Shown: one piece after another, positions 43,904 to 51,812 of the stretch | How positions within the stretch are numbered: position 1 is the stretch's first letter | Layout of the letters: each line of letters begins with the position of its first letter | Source: Nostoc sp. NMS8 | Lineage (GTDB): Bacteria > Cyanobacteriota > Cyanobacteriia > Cyanobacteriales > Nostocaceae | Assembly: GCF_017115045.1 (NCBI RefSeq) | Contig: NZ_JABXKK010000090.1 | Span: 124,001-188,000, forward strand | Length of the DNA stretch: 64,000 nucleotides | Direction: 5' to 3' | Position numbers and translations under genes: made by a program | The notes under the pieces: generated by a model | The model's database searches: none | Told to the model about the DNA's origin: nothing | Seen by the model: the letters and a program-made list of their open reading frames with translations, nothing else

Positions 43904-45007
43904 TTACCATTTTTGGTCAGAAGACCAGTTGAAATTTTTATCTTTGACATCAATTTTCTTGGGAATAACTTTTAATTCGTAGAATGTATCTGCCATATTT
44001 TGTAAGCCCGTCAGAACTTCATTGTCTACAGGTAGAACCTGTCTAGTTCCACCACGTCCCTCGACGATTTCCATTGTCTGTAAATCAACTTTATAGAGCT
44101 TTGAAAGCAGTTTGGCAGAATCTTTGTTGTTATTTTTAGCCCAAACACCAGCCTTCTCTAACTCTTGCAAAACAACCTTGAGAATGTCTGGATGATCGCG
44201 TACAAAATCTGGAGAGGCAAAGTAGAAACCTGGGCTTTCTACAATAGCTTTGTCACCAAATACTGTAGTGTTGTCTGCTAATAGACGAGTCCGAAGTTTG
44301 CGCTCAGTTTCAGCAGTGTAAGGGTCCCAAATTACCCAGGCATCAAAATCGCCACGTTGAAAAGCGGGTAAAGCTTCTGCTGGTGTCAGAAAAACAGGTT
44401 GAATGTCACTGTATTTCAAACCCACTTTCTCTAAAGCGCGGACAATCATATATTGCGAACTCGCTCCTTTAGCAAAAGCAACTTTTTTGCCTTTGAGATC
44501 GGCAAGAGTTTTGATCGGTGAATTTTCTAGCACTAGGATGGCTGAACTTCTGGGGCTACTTGTACTCGCAGCCACCCGCACAAATTGTTTATCAGCCGCT
44601 TGAGCAAATACACTTCCGGTACCACCACCACCACCAAAAACGATCGCGCCTACTCCCATCCCTTCAAGTAAAGGCGCAGTAGAGGAAAATTCATTCCAGC
44701 TAACAGAAATCCCTTGAGGTTGTAAGCGTTTTTCTAGCGCACCTTGGGCTTTGATAATATTTAGTAGAGACATCCCTTTTTGATGCCCCATTTTCAGCAC
44801 TGTTAGCTGATTCTTCTGTGGTTCCTGTTTCTGTGGACTGGCAGAATTAGCCGCATTATTTGGGGTACAGGATGCGATCGCAAAACTCAAGCCCAAACCA
44901 ATTACAAATAGTAGCACCAACGATCGCATTCCAGGTTGCTGAACAAGCTTTAACAACCTCCTCTGATTTATCCAAACTAAAAACTGATTCATCAATCGAG
45001 TGAACAT
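43904..45007 (-). CDS. SsuA/TauA-like sulfonate-binding lipoprotein (1)
   Basis: A 367-residue substrate-binding protein of the aliphatic-sulfonate/nitrate/taurine (NMT1-like) family. A hydrophobic signal ends in the lipobox IASC (near 46). The mature domain has GHQKGMSLLNIIKAQG, GAIVFGGGGGTGSVFAQAAD, GKKVAFAKGASSQYMIVRAL and RGDFDAWVIWDPYTAETE, close to SsuA. It should capture sulfonates for a permease such as the orphan at 31093. No permease or ATPase of that type is adjacent. It is a tandem duplicate of the gene at 45143 (nearly identical final 15 residues). Confidence 0.88.
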   Translation of the reverse strand: MFTRLMNQFLVWINQRRLLKLVQQPGMRSLVLLFVIGLGLSFAIASCTPNNAANSASPQKQEPQKNQLTVLKMGHQKGMSLLNIIKAQGALEKRLQPQGISVSWNEFSSTAPLLEGMGVGAIVFGGGGGTGSVFAQAADKQFVRVAASTSSPRSSAILVLENSPIKTLADLKGKKVAFAKGASSQYMIVRALEKVGLKYSDIQPVFLTPAEALPAFQRGDFDAWVIWDPYTAETERKLRTRLLADNTTVFGDKAIVESPGFYFASPDFVRDHPDILKVVLQELEKAGVWAKNNNKDSAKLLSKLYKVDLQTMEIVEGRGGTRQVLPVDNEVLTGLQNMADTFYELKVIPKKIDVKDKNFNWSSDQKW

Positions 45008-45142
45008 AATTAATCCTTTGTTGCTTGCTTTATTCAGGTAAACAGGTTATACCAATTTGAAAAATAATTGCGACAGATGAATTCACACCAATGTAATTCC
45101 CAATCGAAAATCTAAAATCCCAAATCAAAAATGGTAGTAGAT

Positions 45143-46249
45143 TTACCACTTATGGTCAGGAATCCAGTTGAAATTTTTATCTTTGACATCAATTTTTTTG
45201 GGAATAACTTTTAGCTTATAGAACGCATCCGCCATACGTTGTAACCCTGAGAGTGATTCGTCATTCACAGGTACTACTTGTCTAGTTCCACCACGTTTCT
45301 CAACAGTTTGCATTGTTGCCAAATCAATCTTGTACACCTTAGAAAGCAGTTTGGCAGAATCATTAGTGTTCTTGTTAGACCACTGAGCCGCCTTTTCTAC
45401 CTCTTGCAAAATAATTTTTAAAAGGTCAGGATGGTCGCGTACAAAGTCTTGAGAAGCGTAATAAAAACCTGGACTTTCGATTGCGGCTTTGTCACCAAAG
45501 ATAGTGCCATTGTCTGCAATTGAACGAGTGCGAATTTTTTGCTCGGCTTGAGCGGTATATGGGTCCCAAATTAACCACGCATCGATATCACCACGTTCAA
45601 ATGCAGGTAAAGCTTCTGCTGGTGTGAGAAAAATAGGTTTAATGTCGTTATATGTTAAACCTACTTTTTCTAAAGCCCGTACTATGATGTAATGCTGACC
45701 GGAGCCTTTAGCAAAAGCAACTTTTTTACCTTTGAGATCGGCAACGGTTTTGATAGGTGAATTTTCCTTGACTAAAATTGGTGAACCCTTTGTACCACTA
45801 CTGAGTGATGCAGCTACGCGCACAAATGGTTTATCACCTGCTTGAGCAAAAACGCTTCCTGTACCACCACCAGCACCAAAGACTATTGCACCTGCACCCA
45901 TCCCATCAAGTAGGGGTGCTGTAGAAGAAAATTCATTCCAGGTGACAGAAATACCCTGAGGTTTTAAACGTTGCTCTAGGGTTCCTTGTGCTTTGAGAAT
46001 ATTTAGTAGTGCTACCCCTTTTTGATGCCCCATTTTCAGCACTGTTAGCTGACTTTTTTGGGGTTCTTGTTTCGGTGCCGTTACAGAGTTAGCGGCATTA
46101 TTCGGGGTGCAAGATGCGATCGCAATGCTCAAGCCCAAACCAATTACAAATAGTAGAGCAAAAGCTTGTATGCCAGGTTGTTTCGTAAACTTCAATAAGC
46201 TTCTCTGATTTATCCAAGCTAAAAACTGATTCACAAGTCGATTTAACAT
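45143..46249 (-). CDS. SsuA/TauA-like sulfonate-binding lipoprotein (2)
   Basis: A 368-residue paralogue of the preceding entry. The lipobox IASC follows the signal FALLFVIGLGLSIAIASC; the core has GHQKGVALLNILKAQG, GAIVFGAGGGTGSVFAQAGD and RGDIDAWLIWDPYTAQAE. It is the first gene of the long leftward run reaching 34.6 kb and lies behind a 635-bp spacer that should contain the promoter. Sequence changes around the loop at LSSGTKGSP against STSSPRSSA may reflect different sulfonate preference. Confidence 0.88.
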   Translation of the reverse strand: MLNRLVNQFLAWINQRSLLKFTKQPGIQAFALLFVIGLGLSIAIASCTPNNAANSVTAPKQEPQKSQLTVLKMGHQKGVALLNILKAQGTLEQRLKPQGISVTWNEFSSTAPLLDGMGAGAIVFGAGGGTGSVFAQAGDKPFVRVAASLSSGTKGSPILVKENSPIKTVADLKGKKVAFAKGSGQHYIIVRALEKVGLTYNDIKPIFLTPAEALPAFERGDIDAWLIWDPYTAQAEQKIRTRSIADNGTIFGDKAAIESPGFYYASQDFVRDHPDLLKIILQEVEKAAQWSNKNTNDSAKLLSKVYKIDLATMQTVEKRGGTRQVVPVNDESLSGLQRMADAFYKLKVIPKKIDVKDKNFNWIPDHKW

Positions 46250-46884
46250 CCTTCCTCCTTGGCGTTACATAAAAATTTGATTGGCATCCAAACAAGGGAA
46301 TAATTTGTTATAAATAATTAAGAAGCACGAGCCTCAAATTAGAGAAAATCACTATGTTGAAAACCTATCTATGAATATTTTTTCTGAAATAATAAATTTA
46401 AACTTCAGGAAAAGTTTGAATGCAATTATTTAGCTGAGTGATAATACAATTAATCTGCCTAACGGCGTAGTGTTCGTGATAACTAAATTTGATAATATAA
46501 AAAATATTTTTATAAAGAATATTAAGTTTTAAATCTTCTTTTCCTTATTGGTTAACAGCAAAATTCATAACTATTATCGGAATAGTTATGCTCCTAAAAA
46601 ATAATAATTAAAAGAGTATATAGCGTTTCCCGATCTCGTGAGTAAACCCGTAGGGGCACGGCAGTGCCCATTGGTGTCAACTTAACGCGAAATCGAGCGT
46701 CCGCCGGGAATTGAATTCCCGGCTCATAGCTAAAGTCATCTTCAAATGACTAAATATCGCCAAAAATCTCCAGTCTACTTCAGTAGACTTAAGCTATTAG
46801 CCAGGGAATTTATTCCCTGGCGGGCGACTCCCCTTCCAGCAACAAAAGTTTTGCGCTTCCCTCTTAACGATTCCTTCTATTTGC
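46250..46884. other. 635-bp spacer, promoter side AT-rich, repeats near the 3' end
   Basis: The part next to the SsuA-like gene (46250-46620) is AT-rich and probably holds its promoter; I found no certain operator. At 46640-46700 lies a dispersed repeat (TAGGGGCACGGCAGTGCCCA), and at 46705-46830 a foldback (GGGAATTGAATTCCCGG, GCCAGGGAATTTATTCCC). Related repeats occur near 54605-54660 and 54970-55005. No gene was seen. Confidence 0.5.
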
Positions 46885-47688
46885 TTATTGACTAATAGAA
46901 GTGAGTTGAGGATTAGGAATATCAAGTAGGTAAGAAATTACCTCTTTACGCCAAGCATCGTATACTGGCTCGATGCCTTTAGTATTAGCACCATTGAAAT
47001 TTTCAGCATCTTGCCAGCGCTGTTTAATATAAGGAGCGCGGCGTTGCTGAATTTCTTCATCGAGTTCTAGTAACTGTGCGGCGATTTCCGATTTTTCAGT
47101 CGGCGAGGCTTGCTCAAACTTTTTGCGCCACCAATTAGCGATCGTAATCCGATGAACCGCTTCATCATCATTGAAATGCTCTTTACTCTTCTGAGCTAAT
47201 TCCTCGTCTCCAATTGTCGATGTCAGTTTATTGAACCAAACTTGGGGCAAGATGTAATGCTCATAGTGCAGTTCCCAGGCAACAAAACCTAGCCAATTGC
47301 GATAGGGTACATCTCCTAAAAACTCCCAATGGCGTTCAGCTTCCTTGCGGATATCGTCAATGGGATCGCGTCCGGTGAGGGCAATAATTCGTTCCCGAAA
47401 GGCGATCGCATGGGCCCCATCATCACCAATTTGTCTGCTTAAAATTAAATGCAAATCAGGGTCAGGAATCAACAAAATTGCCTTACTAGCAGCTTGCACA
47501 ATAGACAAGTCGTGTCCACCTGTTGCAGCCCAGTACTGATAAAAACCTGCTTTTTCTTCTTCTGTTTCTGGGGGACGGCTAGCGTGTTCACGAGTCAGGG
47601 GAACGTGAGGCGCGTGCTTGCTAATCAATTTTTCTAGAGTTTCTTGTTCAAACTCTACATTCCAAGTCCGAGTTAGAGTTGCAGTCAT
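46885..47688 (-). CDS. Putative di-iron protein, paralogue 2 of 4
   Basis: A 267-residue member of the family described at 21851 (start ATG at 47688; the track upstream to 47721 reads into a repeat). It keeps GGHDLSIVQ, SRQIGDDGAH, HWEFLGD, WELHYEHYI, DDEAVHR and DEEIQQRR. It is the most divergent copy, with an altered third helix (PQVWFNKLTSTIGDEE) and a shifted spacing before DDEAVH. It is the last gene of the unit that starts with the LLM gene at 52865. G-rich repeats lie in the spacer to paralogue 3. Function is not known; a role in handling O2 or oxidised sulfur compounds is inferred from context. Confidence 0.68.
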   Translation of the reverse strand: MTATLTRTWNVEFEQETLEKLISKHAPHVPLTREHASRPPETEEEKAGFYQYWAATGGHDLSIVQAASKAILLIPDPDLHLILSRQIGDDGAHAIAFRERIIALTGRDPIDDIRKEAERHWEFLGDVPYRNWLGFVAWELHYEHYILPQVWFNKLTSTIGDEELAQKSKEHFNDDEAVHRITIANWWRKKFEQASPTEKSEIAAQLLELDEEIQQRRAPYIKQRWQDAENFNGANTKGIEPVYDAWRKEVISYLLDIPNPQLTSISQ

Positions 47689-47702
47689 AAAGTTTCTTTT
47701 TG

Positions 47703-47815
47703 GAAATTGGGCATGGGGCATTGGGAATTGAAAAGAGGCAGAGGGGCGGGGTGCGGAGGGGAAAACTCTTCTCCCTGCTCCCTGCTCCCTTGCTTCTTTC
47801 CCAGTCCCTAATCGT
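47703..47815. repeat. G-rich dispersed repeat
   Basis: Units such as GGCATTGGGAATTGAAAAGA and CTCCCTGCTCCCTGCTCCCT make up nearly the whole spacer between paralogues 2 and 3. A near-copy fills 48625-48800. Confidence 0.8.
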
Positions 47816-48623
47816 TAACACTCACAAGTTTGGGCAGTTTGGAGATGGGAATATCCAAGAAGTAAGAGAGTACTTCCCGGCGCCAGGCATCATAAATGAC
47901 TGGCAAATCATCAACTTCAATACCAATAGCGCGGTTAGCTAGCTGCCAATGATCTTTAAGATAGGTACTGCGGCGGCGTTGACCTTCTTCATCTGCTTCT
48001 AGGACTTGTGCGACTAAATCCTCTTTCTCAGATGGCGAGGCTTTATCAAATTTACGCTGCCACCAATCCACAACTCCTAGACGGTGAACTGCTTCATCTG
48101 GCAAGATTCTCTCAGCAGCAAACTTTGCTGATTCTGGGTCATTGATTTTGCTAATCCGGCTGTTGAGCAAGAGCAGAGATACGATATGGAGTTCGTAGTG
48201 TAATTCAAAAGATAAGAAACCTTGCCAGTTACGAATGGGTAAATCTCCTTGATAATCCCAATGCTTTTGTACCTGCTTTTGGATATCATTTATAGGGTCA
48301 TATCCAGATATAGCTTGCGCTCTGAGACGAGTATTTTGGGCGTGTGCGCCGTCATCTCCAAGTTGTCGGCTTAAAAACAGCTGTAATTCTGGGTCGGGAA
48401 TTTGGTCTATTACTTTGGCACAAACTTGGACAATGAATAAATCATGGGCTGCACCAGCAACACGATATTGGTAGAAATTCTCTTTTTCTTCTGGTGTTAC
48501 TGGTGGTCTGGGATCTTGCTGACGGGTTTTGGGAAGATGAGGAGCGTGCTTGTCAATCAGTTTGTTGAAAATTTCAACTTCTAATTCAGTTGTCCAAGCT
48601 GGACGTGTGAGGATTGCTGTCAT
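47808..48623 (-). CDS. Putative di-iron protein, paralogue 3 of 4
   Basis: A 271-residue paralogue, close to paralogue 4 in its first half and to paralogue 1 around the second and fourth motifs. It conserves AAHDLFIVQ, SRQLGDDGAH, HWDYQGD, FELHYELHIV, PDEAVHR, WWQRKFDKASP and DEEGQRRR. Predicted to be all-helical and cytoplasmic, with no signal peptide. It follows paralogue 4 after 178 bp, most of it repeat, and precedes paralogue 2. The tandem arrangement shows local gene amplification. Confidence 0.7.
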   Translation of the reverse strand: MTAILTRPAWTTELEVEIFNKLIDKHAPHLPKTRQQDPRPPVTPEEKENFYQYRVAGAAHDLFIVQVCAKVIDQIPDPELQLFLSRQLGDDGAHAQNTRLRAQAISGYDPINDIQKQVQKHWDYQGDLPIRNWQGFLSFELHYELHIVSLLLLNSRISKINDPESAKFAAERILPDEAVHRLGVVDWWQRKFDKASPSEKEDLVAQVLEADEEGQRRRSTYLKDHWQLANRAIGIEVDDLPVIYDAWRREVLSYFLDIPISKLPKLVSVND

Positions 48624-48624
48624 A

Positions 48625-48800
48625 TTTTTTTGGGGAATGGGAATTGGGGATTGGGGAAGGTGGGGCCCCCTCTGGGGATAAAGAGTAATGGGGATTGGGC
48701 ATTGAAAAGAGGCACAGGGGCCGGGTGCGTGGGGCAGAGGGGAAAACTCTTCTCCCTTTCTCCCTGCTCCCTGCTCCCTTGCTTCTCTCCCAGTCCCTTG
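48625..48800. repeat. G-rich dispersed repeat
   Basis: Near-copy of 47703-47815, with the blocks AAAAGAGGCACAGGGGCCGG and CTCCCTGCTCCCTTGCTTCT. It fills the spacer between paralogues 3 and 4. Confidence 0.8.
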
Positions 48801-48801
48801 T

Positions 48802-49617
48802 TTAATCGTTAATACTCACGAGTTTTGGTAGTTTAGAAACAGGAATATCGAAGAAGTAAGATAATACCTCTTGTCGCCAAGTGTCGTAAATTACATCTCC
48901 TCCTTCGACTTCTACGCCGAGGGCACGACGGGTAATCTGTCCATGCTCCTTGAGGTAGGGATTGCGGCGACGTTGAACTTCTTCGTCTGCTTCTATCACC
49001 TGTGCGGCTAAATCAGCTTTTTCAGTTGGTGAGGCTTTGTCAAATTTACGGTGCCACCACTGCGCGACTCCTGCACGGTGGTATGTTTCGTCGGGAATGA
49101 TTCTCTCTGTAGCAAAGCTTGATGAGACTGGATCGTACAGCCGTGACAGCCGCCGATTTAATACGCCAGGGGCAACAATATGATGTTCATAATGTAGTTC
49201 CCAGGCTAACCAACCTAACCAATCACGTATGGGCAAATCTCCCAAATAGTCCCAATGCTTTTGTACTTGTTTTTGAATATCGTCTATGGGGTCGTGGCCA
49301 AATAATACTTCTATACGCCGACGGGTATTTTCAGCGTGTGCGCCATCATCTCCAAGTTGCCGACTTAAAAATAGTTGCAATTCCGGGTCGGGAATTTTAT
49401 CGATGATGTTGGCGACAACTTGCACAATAAATAGATCGTGAGCTGCTCCACCAACGCGGAAGGGGTAGAAATTATCTATTTCTTCTTTTGTAGCGATCGC
49501 TCTTTGTTCATGCAACCGCTTTTTCGGAATATGCGGAGCGTGCTTATCAATTAGTCTATCAATAGTTTCAGTTTCAAACTCAATTGTCCAAGCTGGACGT
49601 GTGAGAATTGCAGTCAT
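48802..49617 (-). CDS. Putative di-iron protein, paralogue 4 of 4
   Basis: A 271-residue paralogue with GAAHDLFIVQ, SRQLGDDGAH, HWDYLGD, WELHYEHHIV, PDETYHR, WWHRKFDKASP and DEEVQRRR. It is the copy closest to the ferredoxin gene (51 bp), so electrons from the flavoprotein/ferredoxin pair could reach it; this link is inference. The start MTAILTRPAW is shared with paralogue 3, which supports both starts. In ferritin-like and haem-oxygenase-like oxidases two iron ions are held by four carboxylates and two or three histidines, which these motifs could supply. Confidence 0.7.
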   Translation of the reverse strand: MTAILTRPAWTIEFETETIDRLIDKHAPHIPKKRLHEQRAIATKEEIDNFYPFRVGGAAHDLFIVQVVANIIDKIPDPELQLFLSRQLGDDGAHAENTRRRIEVLFGHDPIDDIQKQVQKHWDYLGDLPIRDWLGWLAWELHYEHHIVAPGVLNRRLSRLYDPVSSSFATERIIPDETYHRAGVAQWWHRKFDKASPTEKADLAAQVIEADEEVQRRRNPYLKEHGQITRRALGVEVEGGDVIYDTWRQEVLSYFFDIPVSKLPKLVSIND

Positions 49618-49667
49618 GGTTTTTTCCTGTGTGTGAGTTTTAAATGAGACAAGCTATGCCCAATGCC

Positions 49668-50063
49668 TTAATTCGACTGGGAATTAGACGAGTTGCTCCA
49701 AGGAAGAATTCTGCCTTGGGGGTCGCTAGGCAAATTGTTACGACCCATAAATATTTTGGCTGACTGTTCTCTGACACCTGCTGGAGTGCCTCCGGGATTC
49801 CAACCAAGGGTTTCTCGGTATCCGCCTAACAATCCTGCTTTTATGAGAGTTTCTTCATCAACTTGCACAGACTCATCTGCCTGTGGAGCAACGAACAATG
49901 CGTCTACTGGACAATACAGTTCGCACATAAAGCAGGTTTGGCAGTCGCTTTTACGAGCAATTCTTGGTGGCCCGTCTGGCACTTTGTCAAAGACGTTGGT
50001 GGGACAAGCCGAAACGCAGATATTGCATTTAATACATCGAGATTCACTAACTAGTTCAATCAC
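49668..50063 (-). CDS. 2[4Fe-4S] ferredoxin-type protein (AprB-like)
   Basis: A 131-residue iron-sulfur protein. Two full cluster motifs are visible: C10-x2-C13-x2-C16-x3-C20-P and C41-x2-C44-x2-C47-x3-C51-P. A C-terminal tail of about 75 residues (LLGGYRETLGWNPGGTPAG) is longer than in simple ferredoxins and would wrap the partner, as the tail of AprB does in APS reductase. The gene starts with GTG and overlaps the flavoprotein stop by four bases (GTGA), so the two proteins are translated together. Together they resemble an AprA/AprB or fumarate-reductase-like electron-transfer pair in the cytoplasm. Confidence 0.88.
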   Translation of the reverse strand: MIELVSESRCIKCNICVSACPTNVFDKVPDGPPRIARKSDCQTCFMCELYCPVDALFVAPQADESVQVDEETLIKAGLLGGYRETLGWNPGGTPAGVREQSAKIFMGRNNLPSDPQGRILPWSNSSNSQSN

Positions 50064-51700
50064 AGTGCTACTAACTCCCTCTCTTTAGCAGTAGTTTCTA
50101 GTTTTTGAGGCTTTACCCACACTCGATCTAAACCACCACTTAGTAATCGGTGGTATTGATTTGGATCTTGTTCAGGATAGTCTAAGTGTTTGTGCATACC
50201 GCGACTTTCTTTGCGTTCTAGGGCGCTAGAGTACATCCACCTGGCTGTTGCTACCATTGCAGTGGCTTCTCTAGCTTGAACAGCTTGATCTTCTGACACT
50301 CCTTGACTATTGCGAATTTCTTTCCAGAGGTGATTTAGGCGACCAAGAGATTCTGTTAATCCTTGCTCTGTACGGAATAGATTGCGATCGTAGGGGAATA
50401 CTTCTGCTTGGACTGCTCGAATCACTTCTGAGGGAGCAAAGCTGCTACTGCTGGCGTTATTGGCAGACACTCCAGCTTCTCCAAGTCCGCGGACGGTGCG
50501 TTGATTGGCTTGAGTTCCCAGCTGGCGGGCGTAGTTGGCTGCTGCTTCACCTGCCCAATATCCTGAAGAGGTTGCCCAGGCGGCGTTATGACTACCACCA
50601 CCGGTAAAGCCACCACAAATCAATTCTCGTGTTGCGGCATCACCAGCAGCATAGAGTCCGGGTACAGTGCTAGCACAGGTATAATCGGTAATCCGAATGC
50701 CGCCTGTACCGCGTACTGTTCCCTCTAGACGCAGAGTCACGGGGAAATGTTGGGTGAAGGGGTCGATACCCATACGGTCAAAGGGTAATAAGAAGTTGTG
50801 TTGGACAGTCCGCAACATCGCCTGAATTTCGGGAGTTGCTTTGTCTAGGCAAGCGTAAACAGGTTGGTTAAGCAGGGTACGGGCAATGATCGATCGCCCT
50901 TTTTGAGAACCTGCCCCTTCAATCTCTGTACCATCTTGGTAATAAAAGGTTGCCCAACGGTAGTAAGCGCCTTTGGTAACGGAAGAAAAAGCTGGCGATA
51001 GGGCGTAAGCATTGGAGAATTCCATTCCTGACATTTCTGCACCTGCTTCAGCTGCCATTAAGTAACCATCGCCTGTGAGAACGTTACAACCTAAAGCTTT
51101 ACTGAGGAAGGCACAACCACCAGTAGCAATTACTACGGCTCCAGCTTTGACTGTCCAGCGATCGCCCGTTTGGCGACAAATACCTTTAGCACCTGCTACG
51201 ACACCTTCTGTGTCTACCAGCAATTCTAAAGCTGGACTGTGGTCAAGTATTTTCACTCCTGCTCTAGTAATCTTTTTCCGCATCAAGCGCATATAATCAT
51301 GAGCTTGTTGTAGCGATCGCCGATGGGGACGCCCTTCATCATCTACGGGAAAAGGATAGCCCCAATCTGACAGTTTATTCAGGTTTGTATAAGTCTGATC
51401 TAATACACGTTCCATCCAAGGACGCTCTGAGAGGAAACCTCCTAAAGCTTCCCGGCTCGCCATTGCTGCTTCCCGTTGTTGTGGGTCAGGTGGAACATAC
51501 CAAACACCAGTCCCAGAAGGTGCTGTTGCTCCACTCGTACCGCAGTAGCCTTTATCTACGAGTACCACTCTTACCCCTTGAGCAGCAGCATTCCAAGCCG
51601 CCCAAGTTGCTGCTGGGCCACCGCCTATGACTAGAACATCAGTCTCTAAATTCAGTTGCGAAGTTGAACTATTGTCTGACTCAGATTGATATATACTCAC
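50060..51700 (-). CDS. FAD flavoprotein, fumarate reductase/AprA-like
   Basis: A 546-residue flavoprotein of the succinate dehydrogenase/fumarate reductase/APS reductase alpha superfamily. The FAD-binding motif is DVLVIGGGPAATWAAW near the N terminus, with TSGATAPSGTGVW, VIATGGCAFLSKALG, GDGYLMAAEAGAEM, GLYAAGDAATRE and GGGSHNAAWATSSGYWAG. The GTG at 51700 is chosen because AGGAGG stands 7 bases before it; upstream sequence is repeat. True dissimilatory AprA is about 100 residues longer, so sulfate reduction is not implied. Similar flavoprotein-ferredoxin pairs accompany sulfonate genes in other bacteria as far as I recall. It follows the LLM gene after 109 bp of repeat. Confidence 0.85.
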   Translation of the reverse strand: MSIYQSESDNSSTSQLNLETDVLVIGGGPAATWAAWNAAAQGVRVVLVDKGYCGTSGATAPSGTGVWYVPPDPQQREAAMASREALGGFLSERPWMERVLDQTYTNLNKLSDWGYPFPVDDEGRPHRRSLQQAHDYMRLMRKKITRAGVKILDHSPALELLVDTEGVVAGAKGICRQTGDRWTVKAGAVVIATGGCAFLSKALGCNVLTGDGYLMAAEAGAEMSGMEFSNAYALSPAFSSVTKGAYYRWATFYYQDGTEIEGAGSQKGRSIIARTLLNQPVYACLDKATPEIQAMLRTVQHNFLLPFDRMGIDPFTQHFPVTLRLEGTVRGTGGIRITDYTCASTVPGLYAAGDAATRELICGGFTGGGSHNAAWATSSGYWAGEAAANYARQLGTQANQRTVRGLGEAGVSANNASSSSFAPSEVIRAVQAEVFPYDRNLFRTEQGLTESLGRLNHLWKEIRNSQGVSEDQAVQAREATAMVATARWMYSSALERKESRGMHKHLDYPEQDPNQYHRLLSGGLDRVWVKPQKLETTAKERELVAL

Positions 51701-51721
51701 GATTACACCTCCTAACTTACT

Positions 51722-51812
51722 GAATTGGGAATGGGGCATTGGGCATTGGGCATTGGTTATTGATTCTTCTTCCTCATCTCCCCAGTCCCCAGTCCCCAAT
51801 CCCCAGTCCCTA
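51722..51812. repeat. G-rich dispersed repeat
   Basis: GGGAATGGGGCATTGGGCAT on one side and CCCCAGTCCCCAGTCCCCAA on the other fill the spacer between the LLM and flavoprotein genes. Confidence 0.8.

Noticed and set aside
50060..51700. Dissimilatory APS reductase alpha subunit
   Set aside because: It is about 100 residues shorter than AprA, and no sat or dsr gene is present; only superfamily membership is supported.
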